Positions 50,106 through 59,707 of a DNA stretch of 64,000 bases are shown here, piece by piece. The number at the start of each line of letters is the position of its first letter. The first letter of the stretch is position 1. Position numbers and translations under genes: made by a program. Source of the DNA: Actinomadura atramentaria DSM 43919 (GTDB taxonomy: Bacteria; Actinomycetota; Actinomycetes; Streptosporangiales; Streptosporangiaceae); the NCBI RefSeq assembly GCF_000381885.1, contig NZ_KB907216.1, positions 179,689-243,688 of the forward strand. The letters run 5' to 3'. A model generated the notes under the pieces. The model worked only from the letters and a program-made list of their open reading frames with translations. It searched no databases and was not told where the DNA came from.

Positions 50106-51290
50106 GTGGAGCGGGTCGGGGTTGTGGGGGCCGGGATCGTCGGGTTGGCGGTGGCGCGGCGGGTCGCGCTGACGCGGCCCGGGGTCCGGGTCAGCGTGCT
50201 GGACAAAGAGCTGCGGGTGGGGGCTCATCAGACCGGGCACAACAGCGGGGTCGCGCACGCGGGGCTCTACTATGCGCCCGGGTCGTTGAAGGCGACGCTG
50301 TGCCGGCGCGGGATCGGGCTGCTCAAGGAGTACTGCGCGGAGCGCGGGATCGCGTACCGGGAGGTCGGGAAGGTCGTCGTCGCGCGGGACGCGCGGGAGG
50401 CCGCGGCGCTCGACGGGATCGAGGAGCGGGCCGCCGCGAACGGCGTTCCGGGGTTGCGGCGGCTGGACGCGGCCGGGCTGCGGGAGGTCGAGCCGCACGC
50501 CGCCGGGATCGCGGCGCTGCACTCCCCCACGACCGCGATCGTGGACTTCCCCGCCGTCGCGCGCGCGTACGCCGACGATGTGCGGGCGGCGGGCGGCGAA
50601 CTGCGGCTCGGGTTCGAGGTGACGCGGCTGCGGCCCGCCGGGAGCCGCGTGGCGGTCGCGTCGCCGCACGACGAGCTGGTGTTCGACCGGCTCATCGTCT
50701 GCGCGGGCCTGTGGTCGGACCGGGTGGCGCGGCTCGCCGGGGACGATCCCGAGCCCGCGATCGTCCCGTTCCGCGGCGAGTACTACCGGCTCGCCCCGCA
50801 CCGCGAACACCTCGTCCGCGGGCTCGTCTACCCGGTGCCCGATCCGCGCTACCCGTTCCTCGGCGTCCACTTCACGCGGCGCGTGGACGGCGGCGTGGAC
50901 GTCGGGCCCAACGCCGTCCTCGCCCTGGCGCGCGAGGGCTACCGGCGGCGCGACGTCCGCCCCGCCGACCTGCTGGAGACGCTGCGCTGGCCGGGGTTCC
51001 GGCGGCTCGCCCGCGCCCACTGGCGGACGGGGATCGAGGAGCTGTACGGCTCGGCCGTCAAGAGCGCGTTCGCGGCGCGCGCCCGCGCGTTCGTGCCGGA
51101 GGTGTCCGCCGCCGACCTGGTCCCCGCGCCCGCCGGGGTCCGCGCGCAGGCCGTGGACCGCGACGGGTCACTGGTGGACGACTTCCGGATCGGGCGGCGC
51201 GGGCCGGTGACGACGGTCCGCAACGCGCCGTCCCCGGCCGCGACGTCGTCGCTGGCCATCGCGGAGTGGATCGTCGACCGGTCCGGTTGA
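50106..51290 (+). CDS. lhgO: L-2-hydroxyglutarate oxidase family FAD enzyme
   Basis: A 394-residue DAO-family oxidase. The FAD-binding GxGxxG is VGVVGAGIVGLAVARRVA, followed by QTGHNSGVAHAGLYYAPGSL, which is the LhgO signature. Other regions: HSPTTAIVDFPAVARAYA, VNTAGLWSD-like IVCAGLWSDRVARLAG, and FLGVHFTRRVDGGVDVGPNA. It oxidises L-2-hydroxyglutarate to 2-oxoglutarate. GTG start at 50106. Related to glycine oxidase and glycerol-3-phosphate dehydrogenase families. Confidence 0.92.
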   Translation: MERVGVVGAGIVGLAVARRVALTRPGVRVSVLDKELRVGAHQTGHNSGVAHAGLYYAPGSLKATLCRRGIGLLKEYCAERGIAYREVGKVVVARDAREAAALDGIEERAAANGVPGLRRLDAAGLREVEPHAAGIAALHSPTTAIVDFPAVARAYADDVRAAGGELRLGFEVTRLRPAGSRVAVASPHDELVFDRLIVCAGLWSDRVARLAGDDPEPAIVPFRGEYYRLAPHREHLVRGLVYPVPDPRYPFLGVHFTRRVDGGVDVGPNAVLALAREGYRRRDVRPADLLETLRWPGFRRLARAHWRTGIEELYGSAVKSAFAARARAFVPEVSAADLVPAPAGVRAQAVDRDGSLVDDFRIGRRGPVTTVRNAPSPAATSSLAIAEWIVDRSG

Positions 51291-51295
51291 CGCCG

Positions 51296-52768
51296 TCAGC
51301 CCCAGACCGCGCGGTCCTCGCCGCCGGGGTCGAGGACGACCGGGTTCTCCCCCGCGTCGAAGACCTTCACCGGACGCGTCGCGTCGAACTCGGGCCAGCC
51401 CGGGTCGCCGTGGACGGCGAAGTTCACCCAGGCGCGGTGCATCGCGTCGGCGAGCGGCTGCGGCGGCGCGTCGCCCGCGAGCGGACCGACGTCCGGGACG
51501 CCGAGGTTGTCGAACACGAACCCGATCTCCAGCGCGTGGCACGCCCGCAGGTCGCGCTCCGGCGACGGCCACGCGAACTCGTACATCCAGCTCCGCCCGG
51601 CGTGCCCGGCCGCGAGCCGGTGCGCGGGAACGCGGAACAGGTGGTCGGTGATGAGCACCGACACCAGGTCCCCGCCGGACAGCCCGGCGTACCGGGAGCG
51701 GTACGCGGCCAGGACCGGCGCGGGCACGCCCATCCCGGACGCGACGGGCCCGACCAGCTCGGGCGTGATGTGCGCGGCGAGCCCGTTCGGGACGACGAAC
51801 AGCCGGAACTCGTCGCTGTTGTAGCCGGTGAGGACGTCCACGTCCCGGCCCGCCCCGGCGGCGACCGCCTCGTCGGCGCGGCGCGGGAACACGTCGCCGT
51901 CCAGGACGGGCACGAGCGCCATCGCCGTCCGCGCCGTCGAGGCGCCCCAGCGGCCGGGGTCGGGCAGCAGCGAGACCTCCATGCCGACCGACTCCTGCTC
52001 GCGCAGGATCTTGGCGGGCGGGAGCGCGGCGAACGCCTCGGCGGTCGGCTCGATGCCGAGCCGCGCGGCGATCTCGGTGCTGACCTTCAGCGCGTCCTCG
52101 CGGGTCTGCGCGACGAGGCCCGCGCCGCTCTGCGCGACGGCGCGGCGGAACAGGCCGAGGTCGAGGGACAGCAGCGTGGTGACGCTCATCGCGCCCGCGG
52201 ACTCACCCGCAATCGTCACCCGGTCGGGGTCGCCGCCGAACGCGGCGATGTTGGCGCGGACCCACTCCAGCGCGGCGATCTGGTCGCGCAGGCCGCGGTT
52301 GTCGGGCACGCCGGGCAGGTGCGCGAAGCCCTCGACGCCGAGCCGGTAGTTGATCGTCACGCAGACGACGCCGTCGCGGGCGAAGTTCGCGCCGTCGTAG
52401 ACGGGCACCGCGCCGGAGCCGTTGCGGAACGCGCCGCCGTGGATCCACACCAGGACGGGCAGTCCGGCCGCGCCGGGGTCGGGCGTCCAGACGTTGAGGT
52501 TGAGGCAGTCGTCGCCGGGGACGGCCGGGTCGGGCAGCAGCACGTCGTAGGGCGGCGCGTAGCCGGACTTTGGCGCGGTCGGGCCGTACGCGGTCGTGTC
52601 GCGGACGCCGTCCCACGGCTCCGGCGGTTCCGGCGGCTGGAAGCGGCGCGGGCCGAACGGCGGCGCGGCGTACGGGATTCCGAGGTAGGCCGAGACGCCG
52701 TCGCGGACGGTGCCGCGCACCTTCCCGTACGTTGTCCGGACGATCGCCGACCCCGCGTCCTGCTCCAT
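51296..52768 (-). CDS. Type-B carboxylesterase (para-nitrobenzyl esterase family)
   Basis: A 490-residue esterase. Landmarks: YLGIPYAAPPFGPRRFQPPE, PVLVWIHGGAFRNGSG (oxyanion hole), nucleophile elbow VTIAGESAGAMSVTTLL, and late acidic/His segments (TGYNSDEFRLF, HALEIGFVFDNLG). No signal peptide. ATG 52768 with GGGGAGG upstream; the alternative ATG 52804 would add 12 residues. It lies 103 bp after the TetR gene on the same strand, in the P450 cluster. Substrates are ester-containing metabolites, not resolved. Confidence 0.93.
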   Translation of the reverse strand: MEQDAGSAIVRTTYGKVRGTVRDGVSAYLGIPYAAPPFGPRRFQPPEPPEPWDGVRDTTAYGPTAPKSGYAPPYDVLLPDPAVPGDDCLNLNVWTPDPGAAGLPVLVWIHGGAFRNGSGAVPVYDGANFARDGVVCVTINYRLGVEGFAHLPGVPDNRGLRDQIAALEWVRANIAAFGGDPDRVTIAGESAGAMSVTTLLSLDLGLFRRAVAQSGAGLVAQTREDALKVSTEIAARLGIEPTAEAFAALPPAKILREQESVGMEVSLLPDPGRWGASTARTAMALVPVLDGDVFPRRADEAVAAGAGRDVDVLTGYNSDEFRLFVVPNGLAAHITPELVGPVASGMGVPAPVLAAYRSRYAGLSGGDLVSVLITDHLFRVPAHRLAAGHAGRSWMYEFAWPSPERDLRACHALEIGFVFDNLGVPDVGPLAGDAPPQPLADAMHRAWVNFAVHGDPGWPEFDATRPVKVFDAGENPVVLDPGGEDRAVWG

Positions 52769-52871
52769 GCCGCCTCCCCGCGCGCCTTGTGACTCGAACG
52801 TCACTTCGCGTCCGAGCTTAGGCGACCGGCAGGGTGCGCGGATTGTCCAGATCTGCGTGTCCGCGGTCCGC

Positions 52872-53495
52872 TCACTCGACGGGAGTGAGCATCCGCGTCA
52901 GATACCCGCGCGCGAACGCCCGCATGGCCGCCTCGTCCTCCAGCACCAGCCCGCCGCCGGGCACGAGCAGCAGCGACAGCGCGACGCGCAGCAGCACCTC
53001 CGCGACCGTCGTACAGTCATCGCCGTCCGGCCGGGCGAGCCGCAGCCGCGCCGCGATGACGTCCCGCGCCGCGATCATCACCGCGCCGCCGTTCATCGTG
53101 AGCTGCGGCAGGAACACCTCCGGCTCGCTCTCCAGCACGCGGGTGAGCAGCGGGTGCGTGCGGGCGTCGCGCAGCCCCGCGACGAAGCCCTCGACGATCG
53201 CGTCCTCCGGCGTCGGCAGGTCCTCGGTGGCGAGCGCGATGGCGGTGAGGAAGCCGCGGACCTCGCGCAGGATGACGGCCTGGAGCAGGTTCTCCTTGCC
53301 GCCGAACCGCCGGTAGATCGTCGTCCGCGCGACGCCCGCCCGGCGCGCGACGTCCTCGACGCTGACGCGGCGCGGGCCGTAGGTCTCGAACTCGGCCAGC
53401 GCCGCGTCCAGGATGCGGGTGTCGAGGACGTCGGCGGCGGGGGCGCCGTCCAGCAGCCGGGTGAGCAGGCCGTCCGGCGCCGGGTTTGCGGTCAT
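52872..53495 (-). CDS. TetR family transcriptional regulator
   Basis: A 207-residue protein. HTH: RILDAALAEFETYGPRRVSV, then EDVARRAGVARTTIYRRFGG. It is 16 bp after the SDR gene and before the carboxylesterase gene, so it probably regulates the P450-SDR-esterase unit it belongs to. ATG at 53495 (MTANPAPDGL); MRRM at 53504 is an alternative. Confidence 0.9.
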   Translation of the reverse strand: MTANPAPDGLLTRLLDGAPAADVLDTRILDAALAEFETYGPRRVSVEDVARRAGVARTTIYRRFGGKENLLQAVILREVRGFLTAIALATEDLPTPEDAIVEGFVAGLRDARTHPLLTRVLESEPEVFLPQLTMNGGAVMIAARDVIAARLRLARPDGDDCTTVAEVLLRVALSLLLVPGGGLVLEDEAAMRAFARGYLTRMLTPVE

Positions 53496-53511
53496 GCGAC
53501 GCACTTTAACG

Positions 53512-54327
53512 TCACGCGGAACGCGTGCCTCTGATGCGGGCGTCGTAGGACTCGCGGGCCTCCGGGTCGTAGTCCAGGAAGATCGTGTCGAGCCCGTACC
53601 GCCGCGCCACCGCGCGCCGCACCGCGTCCGGGAGCAGCCCGCCGAGCCGGACCTGCGCGGCGAGCCGGCGCGGCACGACGGCCTGCGGGCGCGGACGGCC
53701 GACCAGCTCCACGACGGCCGCCGCGACGTCCTCCGGGCTGTTGTTGCGCATCCCCTTCGGGCTGCGCGTCCCGGCGACCAGCTCGGTGTCGGTGAACGAC
53801 GGCAGCACCGCGCTGACGTGCAGTCCCGCGTCGCGGACCTCCAGCCGGGCCGCCTCGGTGAACGCGACGACGGCGGCCTTGCTGGCGTTGTAGAGCGCGA
53901 GGCCCGGCGTCGGCAGGACGCCCGCGAGCGAGGCGATGTTGACGACGTGCCCGCGCCCGCGCGGCCGCATCCGCTCGACCGCGAGCTTGGTGCCGAGCAT
54001 GACGCCGTGGACGTTGATGTCCAGGCAGCGCCGCGCGTCCTCGTCGCTCTCGCCGGTCAGCGGGCCGATCGGCATGATGCCCGCGTTGTTGACCAGGACG
54101 TCCAGCGGCCCGGCCGCCGCCTCCGCGCCGTCGAGGAACGCGGTGAACGACGCGCGGGACGTCACGTCCACGGCGAGCGCGGTGACGCCCAGCGCCTCCC
54201 CCGCCTCCTTGGCGGCGGCCTCGTCGATGTCGCCGACGACGACCGTCGCGCCCCGGTCGCGCAGGGCGCGCGCCGTGGCCAGGCCGATGCCGCGGGCGGC
54301 TCCGGTGACGGCGATGACCTTGCTCAT
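53512..54327 (-). CDS. Short-chain dehydrogenase/reductase
   Basis: A 271-residue classical SDR: VIAVTGAARGIGLATARALR (TGxxxGIG), DVLVNNAGIMPIGPLTG (NNAG), catalytic Ser in HVVNIASLAGVL and YNASKAA (YxxxK). The ATG overlaps the P450 stop (ATGA). Probably oxidises or reduces the P450 product. It resembles long-chain alcohol or steroid dehydrogenases. Confidence 0.94.
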   Translation of the reverse strand: MSKVIAVTGAARGIGLATARALRDRGATVVVGDIDEAAAKEAGEALGVTALAVDVTSRASFTAFLDGAEAAAGPLDVLVNNAGIMPIGPLTGESDEDARRCLDINVHGVMLGTKLAVERMRPRGRGHVVNIASLAGVLPTPGLALYNASKAAVVAFTEAARLEVRDAGLHVSAVLPSFTDTELVAGTRSPKGMRNNSPEDVAAAVVELVGRPRPQAVVPRRLAAQVRLGGLLPDAVRRAVARRYGLDTIFLDYDPEARESYDARIRGTRSA

Positions 54328-55682
54328 GCGTCCTCCAGTCGGTCGAGGCGGACGGGCAGCCCGTCCTTGGGCGAGGGCAGGGACGTGGTGTCCAGCGGCC
54401 AGGTGTAGCGGCCCGGCACACTCCACCGGTACCGCAGCAACCACTGGTGGAGCACGCTCTTCACCTGCATCCCGGCGAAGTGCAGGCCGATGCATTTGTG
54501 CGCGCCGCCGCCGAACGGCTCCCAGGCGTACCGGTGGACCTTGTCCTCGCGGCGGTCGGGCGCGAACCGCTCCGGGTCGAACCGTTCGGGGTCCGGCCAC
54601 CACTCGGGCATGTGGTGGTTCGTCAGCGTCGGGACGACGACGGTCGTGCCCTCCGGGATGTGGTGCCCCAGGATCTCGGTGTCCTTGACGGCGCGGCGCG
54701 GCAGCGCGGGGACGGGCGCGACGAGCCGCAGGGACTCCTTCATCACCAGGTCGATCCCGGTCAGCGCGTCGAGGTCGTCGAACTCCAGCACCGGCTTGCC
54801 GAGCGCCCGCGACTCCGCGCGCAGCCGCTCCTGCCACTCGGGGTACTTGGCGAGGTGGTACGCCATCGTCGTCAGCGTGATGGTGGTGGTGTCGTGCGCC
54901 GCCATCAGCGCGAAGATCATGTGGTTGACGACGTCCTCGTCGGTGAACCGGTGGCCGTCGTCGGTCTCGGCCTGGCACAGCGCGGCGAACAGGTCGTCGC
55001 CGCCGTCGCGGCGCTTGGCGGGCAGGTGGGTGCGGAAGAAGTCCTCCAGCACGCGGCGCGCCCTGAGCCCCTTCTGCCAGCGCAGGCCCGGGACGGGGAA
55101 GCGCACGTAGGCCGTCCCGGCGCGGACGGCGTCGATGAACGCGCCGTTGATCCGGTCGGCCTCGGCGCGGCTCAGCTCGACGCCCATGAACACGTCCGTC
55201 GCCAGGTCGAGCGTGAGCTGTTTGACGTGGTCGTAGACGGTGAAGCGGGGGCCGGACTCCCAGGCGTCCAGTCCCGCGCCGATGCCGGGGGCCATCGCGT
55301 CCATGTACGCGCGGAGCCGGTCCCGGGTGAACGCCTGCTGCATGATCCGGCGGTGGTGAAGATGCTCGTCGAAGTCGAGCAGCATGATCCCGCGATGGAA
55401 GAACGGCCCGATGTAGTAACTCCACGCGGGGCCGTTGGCGAACGCCTTGTCGCGGTTGACCAGCACGGCCTCGGCCGCCTCGGGGCCCTGGACCGTGACG
55501 GTCCGCTGGCCGAGCAGCCAGCCCCAGCTCACCGGGCCGAAGCGCCGGTAGCGGTCGGCGGCCGTCCCGAACGGGTTCCGCATCACCTGGAGCGTCTGGC
55601 CGATGTAGGGGACGCCGGGCGCGCCGGTGACGGGCTTGAGGCCGCTGCCCGCGGGGGGCGGGGCGAGGATGCGCGTGGCCAT
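54324..55682 (-). CDS. Cytochrome P450
   Basis: A 452-residue P450 with I-helix AAHDTTTITLTTMAYHLAK, ExxR MKESLRLVAP and the haem-Cys motif FGGGAHKCIGLHFAG. ATG 55682 with GGAGG upstream. The large N-terminal region and sequence (LKPVTGAPGVPYIGQTLQV) resemble CYP51/CYP136-type bacterial enzymes. Operon: P450, SDR, TetR, then the esterase. No ferredoxin gene is present. Substrate unknown; a steroid- or terpenoid-like hydroxylation is plausible. Confidence 0.94.
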   Translation of the reverse strand: MATRILAPPPAGSGLKPVTGAPGVPYIGQTLQVMRNPFGTAADRYRRFGPVSWGWLLGQRTVTVQGPEAAEAVLVNRDKAFANGPAWSYYIGPFFHRGIMLLDFDEHLHHRRIMQQAFTRDRLRAYMDAMAPGIGAGLDAWESGPRFTVYDHVKQLTLDLATDVFMGVELSRAEADRINGAFIDAVRAGTAYVRFPVPGLRWQKGLRARRVLEDFFRTHLPAKRRDGGDDLFAALCQAETDDGHRFTDEDVVNHMIFALMAAHDTTTITLTTMAYHLAKYPEWQERLRAESRALGKPVLEFDDLDALTGIDLVMKESLRLVAPVPALPRRAVKDTEILGHHIPEGTTVVVPTLTNHHMPEWWPDPERFDPERFAPDRREDKVHRYAWEPFGGGAHKCIGLHFAGMQVKSVLHQWLLRYRWSVPGRYTWPLDTTSLPSPKDGLPVRLDRLEDA

Positions 55683-55854
55683 GAGTCCTCCGGGGGACAT
55701 GAGGAACAAAAACGCGATTTATGTAGCTTTGTTGTAGCGCGGTTCCCGGAGTAAGTCCATAGTTACCGGCGCCGGGTAAAGCCTCGGCCACGGCTCCGCC
55801 CGGCGGACGCGCCGGGCGGCGGGCGGCCCGCGCGGCGGACCTAACGTCGCGGTC

Positions 55855-56649
55855 ATGATCGCGCGCACCGCACTCGCGGCCACCGCCCTGACGACAGGCG
55901 TCCTCACCGCGGGACCGCTCGTCCCCGCCGTCGCGGCCCCGCCGCCGGCGACCCCGACGCAGAGCGTCCTCCAGCCCGCCGCCGAACCCGCGGCCCGGCC
56001 CGAACTCCAGCCCGCCGCCGAACCCGCCGAACCCGCCGCCGCGCCCGCGCCGGGCACCGTCCGGTTCGGCAGCGACGGCCCGGCCGTCACCCGGCTCCAG
56101 CAGCGGCTCAAGGCCCTGCACTACTGGCCCGGCGACGTCAACGGCCAGTTCCGCGAGACGACCCGCGCGGCGGTGTGGGCGTTCCAGCACGTCAACGGGC
56201 TCAAGGCCACCGGCGTCGTGGACGCGCGCGGCTGGCGGGCGCTCGCGCGTCCGCGCAAGCCGCGCCGCCTGGTCCGGCACCCGAAGGCGACGCGCGTCGA
56301 GATCGACCTCAAGCGGCGCGTCCTGGTCGTCTACAAGAGGAAGCGGATCGCGCTGATCTCGCACATCTCGTCCGGGTCCGGCCGCCGCTTCTGCAAGGCG
56401 GGGCGCTGCGGCGTCGCGCACACGCCGACCGGGAACTTCCGCGTCGTCCGGCGGCTGAACGGGTGGCACAAGTCGTACCTCGGCTGGATGTACCGGCCGC
56501 TGTACTTCCACGGCGGCTACGCCATGCACGGCTCGCTGTCGGTGCCGAACAAGAACGTGTCGCACGGCTGCGTGCGGATGCCGATGGACGTCGGGGACCG
56601 GCTGTACGCGCTGGTCAAGAACGGCACGGCCGTGTACGTGCGCCGCTGA
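55855..56649 (+). CDS. L,D-transpeptidase with peptidoglycan-binding domain
   Basis: A 264-residue secreted protein. Signal peptide MIARTALAATALTTGVLTAG, a Pro/Ala linker, a PG_binding_1 domain (VTRLQQRLKALHYWPGDVNG, then AVWAFQHVNGL), and a YkuD domain with the catalytic HGSLSVPNKNVSHGCVRMPM (His, then Cys in SHGCVR). It forms 3-3 cross-links in peptidoglycan. Length fits short LDTs. Convergent with the fusion enzyme gene (10 bp gap). Confidence 0.93.
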   Translation: MIARTALAATALTTGVLTAGPLVPAVAAPPPATPTQSVLQPAAEPAARPELQPAAEPAEPAAAPAPGTVRFGSDGPAVTRLQQRLKALHYWPGDVNGQFRETTRAAVWAFQHVNGLKATGVVDARGWRALARPRKPRRLVRHPKATRVEIDLKRRVLVVYKRKRIALISHISSGSGRRFCKAGRCGVAHTPTGNFRVVRRLNGWHKSYLGWMYRPLYFHGGYAMHGSLSVPNKNVSHGCVRMPMDVGDRLYALVKNGTAVYVRR

Positions 56650-56659
56650 GCGGACCCGG

Positions 56660-59590
56660 TCAGCGGCCCGCCGCCGGGCGCAGCAGCCTGCGGCGGGCCG
56701 CCTCCGTGAGCGGCCGGTACCGGCCCGCCCGGTCGCGGTAGAACGCGCGGCCCCGCGCCTCGGACGGCATCCCCTCCGCGCGCAGCGGCGCGGCCAGCAC
56801 GCGGTGGCCGGGCGTCAGCGGCAGCGCGTCCACGACCCGCACGAACGCGGGGCGCAGCTCCGGCTCGACCTTCAGCAGCGCCTCGGTCAGGTCCACCGGC
56901 TTCAGCTCGCGGCCCGCGCACAGCGTCACCGCCGCCGCGGCCAGCTCCCCGCCGCCGCCCTCGACGCCGTACACCGCGACGGCGTCCACGGCGGGCAGGT
57001 CGCCGAGCGCGTCGCGGATCGGGCCGGGCGGGACGATCCCGGCGGCGGTGCGGATCAGCTCGTCCTCGCGGCCGACCGGCCAGAAGTCGCCGTCCTCGTC
57101 GCGGCGGAACAGGTCCCCGGTGATCGTCCAGGCGTCCTCGGGCGCGAACACGCCGCGCACCGGGCGCGGCGCGGCGTCCAGCGCGGCCGGGCGGACGCGG
57201 GCCAGCAGCATCCCGATCTCGCCGGGCGGGCACTCGGCGGCGAACCCCCGCTCGTCCACCACGAGGTCGCCGTGCTCCAGGTCGTAGCGGGCCAGCCGGA
57301 CCTCGGCGCTGCCCGGCAGCGGGCGGCCGAGCGACCCGGGCTTGCGGCCGCCGAGGTTCACCAGGATCGCCTCGCCCGTCGTGGACGCGTAGAACTCCAG
57401 CACGCGCGCCGGGGCGAACCGCTCCTCCACGCGCCGCCACAGCCCGCGCGGCATCCCCGACCCGATGAACAGCCGCACCGCGTGGTGCCGCTCCCCCGGC
57501 TGCGGCGGCGCGTTGACGAGCTCGCGCAGCAGCGTCCAGGTGTAGGACGCGACGGTCACGCCGTAGCGGCGGGCCTCCTCCCAGAACGTCGCCGGGTCGT
57601 AGCCGGTGGAAAGTGCCAGCCGTGCGCCGCCCGCGACCGCGCCGCCGAGGCTCATCAGCAGCGCGGACGGGTGCTGGAGCGGCGTGATCGAGTAGACGGT
57701 GTCGGCCGCCGACAGCGACGCCGACGACGCGGTCCCGAACGCCGACATCGCCCACCGGCGGTTCGTGACGCGGCTCGCGCGCAGGCCGTCGCCCTCCCCG
57801 GTGAACAGCACGAACGCGGTGTCGCCCGCGCGGCCGGGGTTCGCGCGGAACCAGCCGGGCGGGACGACGGCGTCCGCGTCGATGCGCTCCATGTCGTCGA
57901 GCCGGTCGTCGAGCCGGTCGTCGCGCGCGGGCCCGCCGCCGAGCAGGTGCGCGGGGACGCCGAGCGACAGCGCCGCGTCCGCGTGCTCGGGGTCGGCGAT
58001 GACGCGGCCGATCCGGGCCAGCGCCGCCTCCCGCGCGGGCTCGCCGTGCGGGCGCAGCAGGACCGCGACCGCGCCGAGCCGGTTCAGCGCGGCGACGAGC
58101 GCGAGCGCGCTCGGCCGGGTGCGCATGAGCACGCCGACCGCGTCGCCGTGCCGGACGCCGATGTGCAGCAGCCCGCGCACGACCGCGTCGATGCGGCTCT
58201 TGGCGGCGGTGTGCGTGTGGGCGCGGCCGTCGTACAGGAAGAAGACGTCGTCGGGGCGGCGCGCGGCGTGCTCGTCCAGCAGCAGCCCGAGGGACACGCG
58301 CGTGGTCGAGTGGATGCGCTCCAGCCGGGCGAGGCGCGGCAGGTTCTGCGCGGCGTGGTGGCCGATCCGGCGGGTGCCGCGCAGCGCGCGGGCCGCCGCG
58401 CCCGCCGCCGCGCGGGCCGTCCCGCCGCCCGCGCCGAGCGCGAGCCGCAGCCCGTACCCGGCGGGCGGTCGCGCGGCCGGGGCGGGGCCGTCGCCGGTGA
58501 CGCGGTGGACGGACGGCGCGAGGTCGCCCGCCAGCCAGTCCGCGACGACGGGCCAGGTCTGCTCCATCGCCAGCGTCCCGACGACGAGCCCGAAGTGCCC
58601 GGCGCGCAGGCTCGCCTCGTACACGGCGGCGCGCGGCGCGGCGCGGCGGATGCCGCGCACCATCGGCGGCGGCGCGATCTCGTCCACCTCGCCGACGAAC
58701 GTCAGCACCGGGCAGGACAGGTCCGCGAGCGTGACGAGCCGGTCCCCGATGACGAACCCGCCGGTCAGCATCCGGTTGTGCTGCACGAAGTTGCGGATGA
58801 ACTCCAGCAGCGCGGGGCCGGGCCACGACACCCAGCCGTCGCGTTCGAGGAACCGGCGCTGCCGCTCGCGCGGGGCGAGGCGCTCGCGGTCGTGCAGGGC
58901 GAGGATGAACTCGACGCGGCTGCGGACCGACTTCACCGGGCTGAGGAGCTGGAATCCGGTGCGGGTCACCCAGCCGGGGACGTCCAGGCCGCGCAGCAGC
59001 GCGTCCGGGATGCGTTCGGCGGCCTCCCCGGCGAGCCAGGTGGGGACGCCGAACGGCAGCGAGCCGCTGATGTCGGCGGGGCTGCCGAAGGTGATGACGG
59101 ACGCGACGCCCTCGCTGCGGCGGTACGCGGCGGCCTGGTAGACGAACATGCCGCCCTGCGAGTACCCGGCGAGGTGGACGTCGCCGCCGGTCGCGGCGCG
59201 GACGCGGTCCACGGCGTCGCTGACCGCCAGGACGTGGTCGGACACCGTCCGCTCCAGGCCGCCGGGCTCGCGCTCGGGCGCGCCGAAGTCCACGACCCAC
59301 GGGTCCGCGCCGCGCCGCCGCAGTTCCGCGACGGCGCTGACGCGCGAGGAGATGTCGTACACCTCGGCGGTGATCATGAGCGGGGGGACGAGGAGGATCG
59401 CCGGGCCGCCCGCGGGCGCGTCCGGGAAGTAGTGCCGCAGCCGGTAGATCCGGCCCTCGGCGGCGACCTCGCAGGGGGACACGTCGTCGCCGGTGTCCAG
59501 GCCGCCGAACCGCGCGACTTCGAGGGCGTTCTGGGCGGTGGCGCCGAACCGCGCCCCGAGCTTCAGAAATGCGTTCATAACAGGCGGCAC
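56660..59590 (-). CDS. Fusion of an alpha/beta hydrolase and a degenerate acyl-adenylate domain
   Basis: A 976-residue protein. Residues 1-360 are a PhaC-like alpha/beta hydrolase with nucleophile LAGYSQGGMFVYQAAAY, Asp in FVGEVDEIAPPP and His in RAGHFGLVVG; Ser replaces the PhaC Cys. Residues about 440-976 are an AMP-binding fold. The P-loop core (normally YTSGTTGxPK) reads FVLFTGEGDGLRASR, and the terminal Lys motif (TxxGKxxR) reads LTPGHRVLAAPLRAEG. TITGDLFRRDEDGDFWPVGR, in contrast, is well kept. Start GTG 59590 or ATG 59578. Operon with the FAAL. Confidence 0.88.
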   Translation of the reverse strand: MPPVMNAFLKLGARFGATAQNALEVARFGGLDTGDDVSPCEVAAEGRIYRLRHYFPDAPAGGPAILLVPPLMITAEVYDISSRVSAVAELRRRGADPWVVDFGAPEREPGGLERTVSDHVLAVSDAVDRVRAATGGDVHLAGYSQGGMFVYQAAAYRRSEGVASVITFGSPADISGSLPFGVPTWLAGEAAERIPDALLRGLDVPGWVTRTGFQLLSPVKSVRSRVEFILALHDRERLAPRERQRRFLERDGWVSWPGPALLEFIRNFVQHNRMLTGGFVIGDRLVTLADLSCPVLTFVGEVDEIAPPPMVRGIRRAAPRAAVYEASLRAGHFGLVVGTLAMEQTWPVVADWLAGDLAPSVHRVTGDGPAPAARPPAGYGLRLALGAGGGTARAAAGAAARALRGTRRIGHHAAQNLPRLARLERIHSTTRVSLGLLLDEHAARRPDDVFFLYDGRAHTHTAAKSRIDAVVRGLLHIGVRHGDAVGVLMRTRPSALALVAALNRLGAVAVLLRPHGEPAREAALARIGRVIADPEHADAALSLGVPAHLLGGGPARDDRLDDRLDDMERIDADAVVPPGWFRANPGRAGDTAFVLFTGEGDGLRASRVTNRRWAMSAFGTASSASLSAADTVYSITPLQHPSALLMSLGGAVAGGARLALSTGYDPATFWEEARRYGVTVASYTWTLLRELVNAPPQPGERHHAVRLFIGSGMPRGLWRRVEERFAPARVLEFYASTTGEAILVNLGGRKPGSLGRPLPGSAEVRLARYDLEHGDLVVDERGFAAECPPGEIGMLLARVRPAALDAAPRPVRGVFAPEDAWTITGDLFRRDEDGDFWPVGREDELIRTAAGIVPPGPIRDALGDLPAVDAVAVYGVEGGGGELAAAAVTLCAGRELKPVDLTEALLKVEPELRPAFVRVVDALPLTPGHRVLAAPLRAEGMPSEARGRAFYRDRAGRYRPLTEAARRRLLRPAAGR

Positions 59591-59707
59591 CGGGCCAGTT
59601 TTATCATCTGCGGCGATCTTCCTGAACCCCGAACGAACCGTCAGTCAGGTTTTTGTCAGGCGGGCGCGGTCCGGGGCGGCGCGCCGGGCGCCGCCCCGAA
59701 TCGGACG

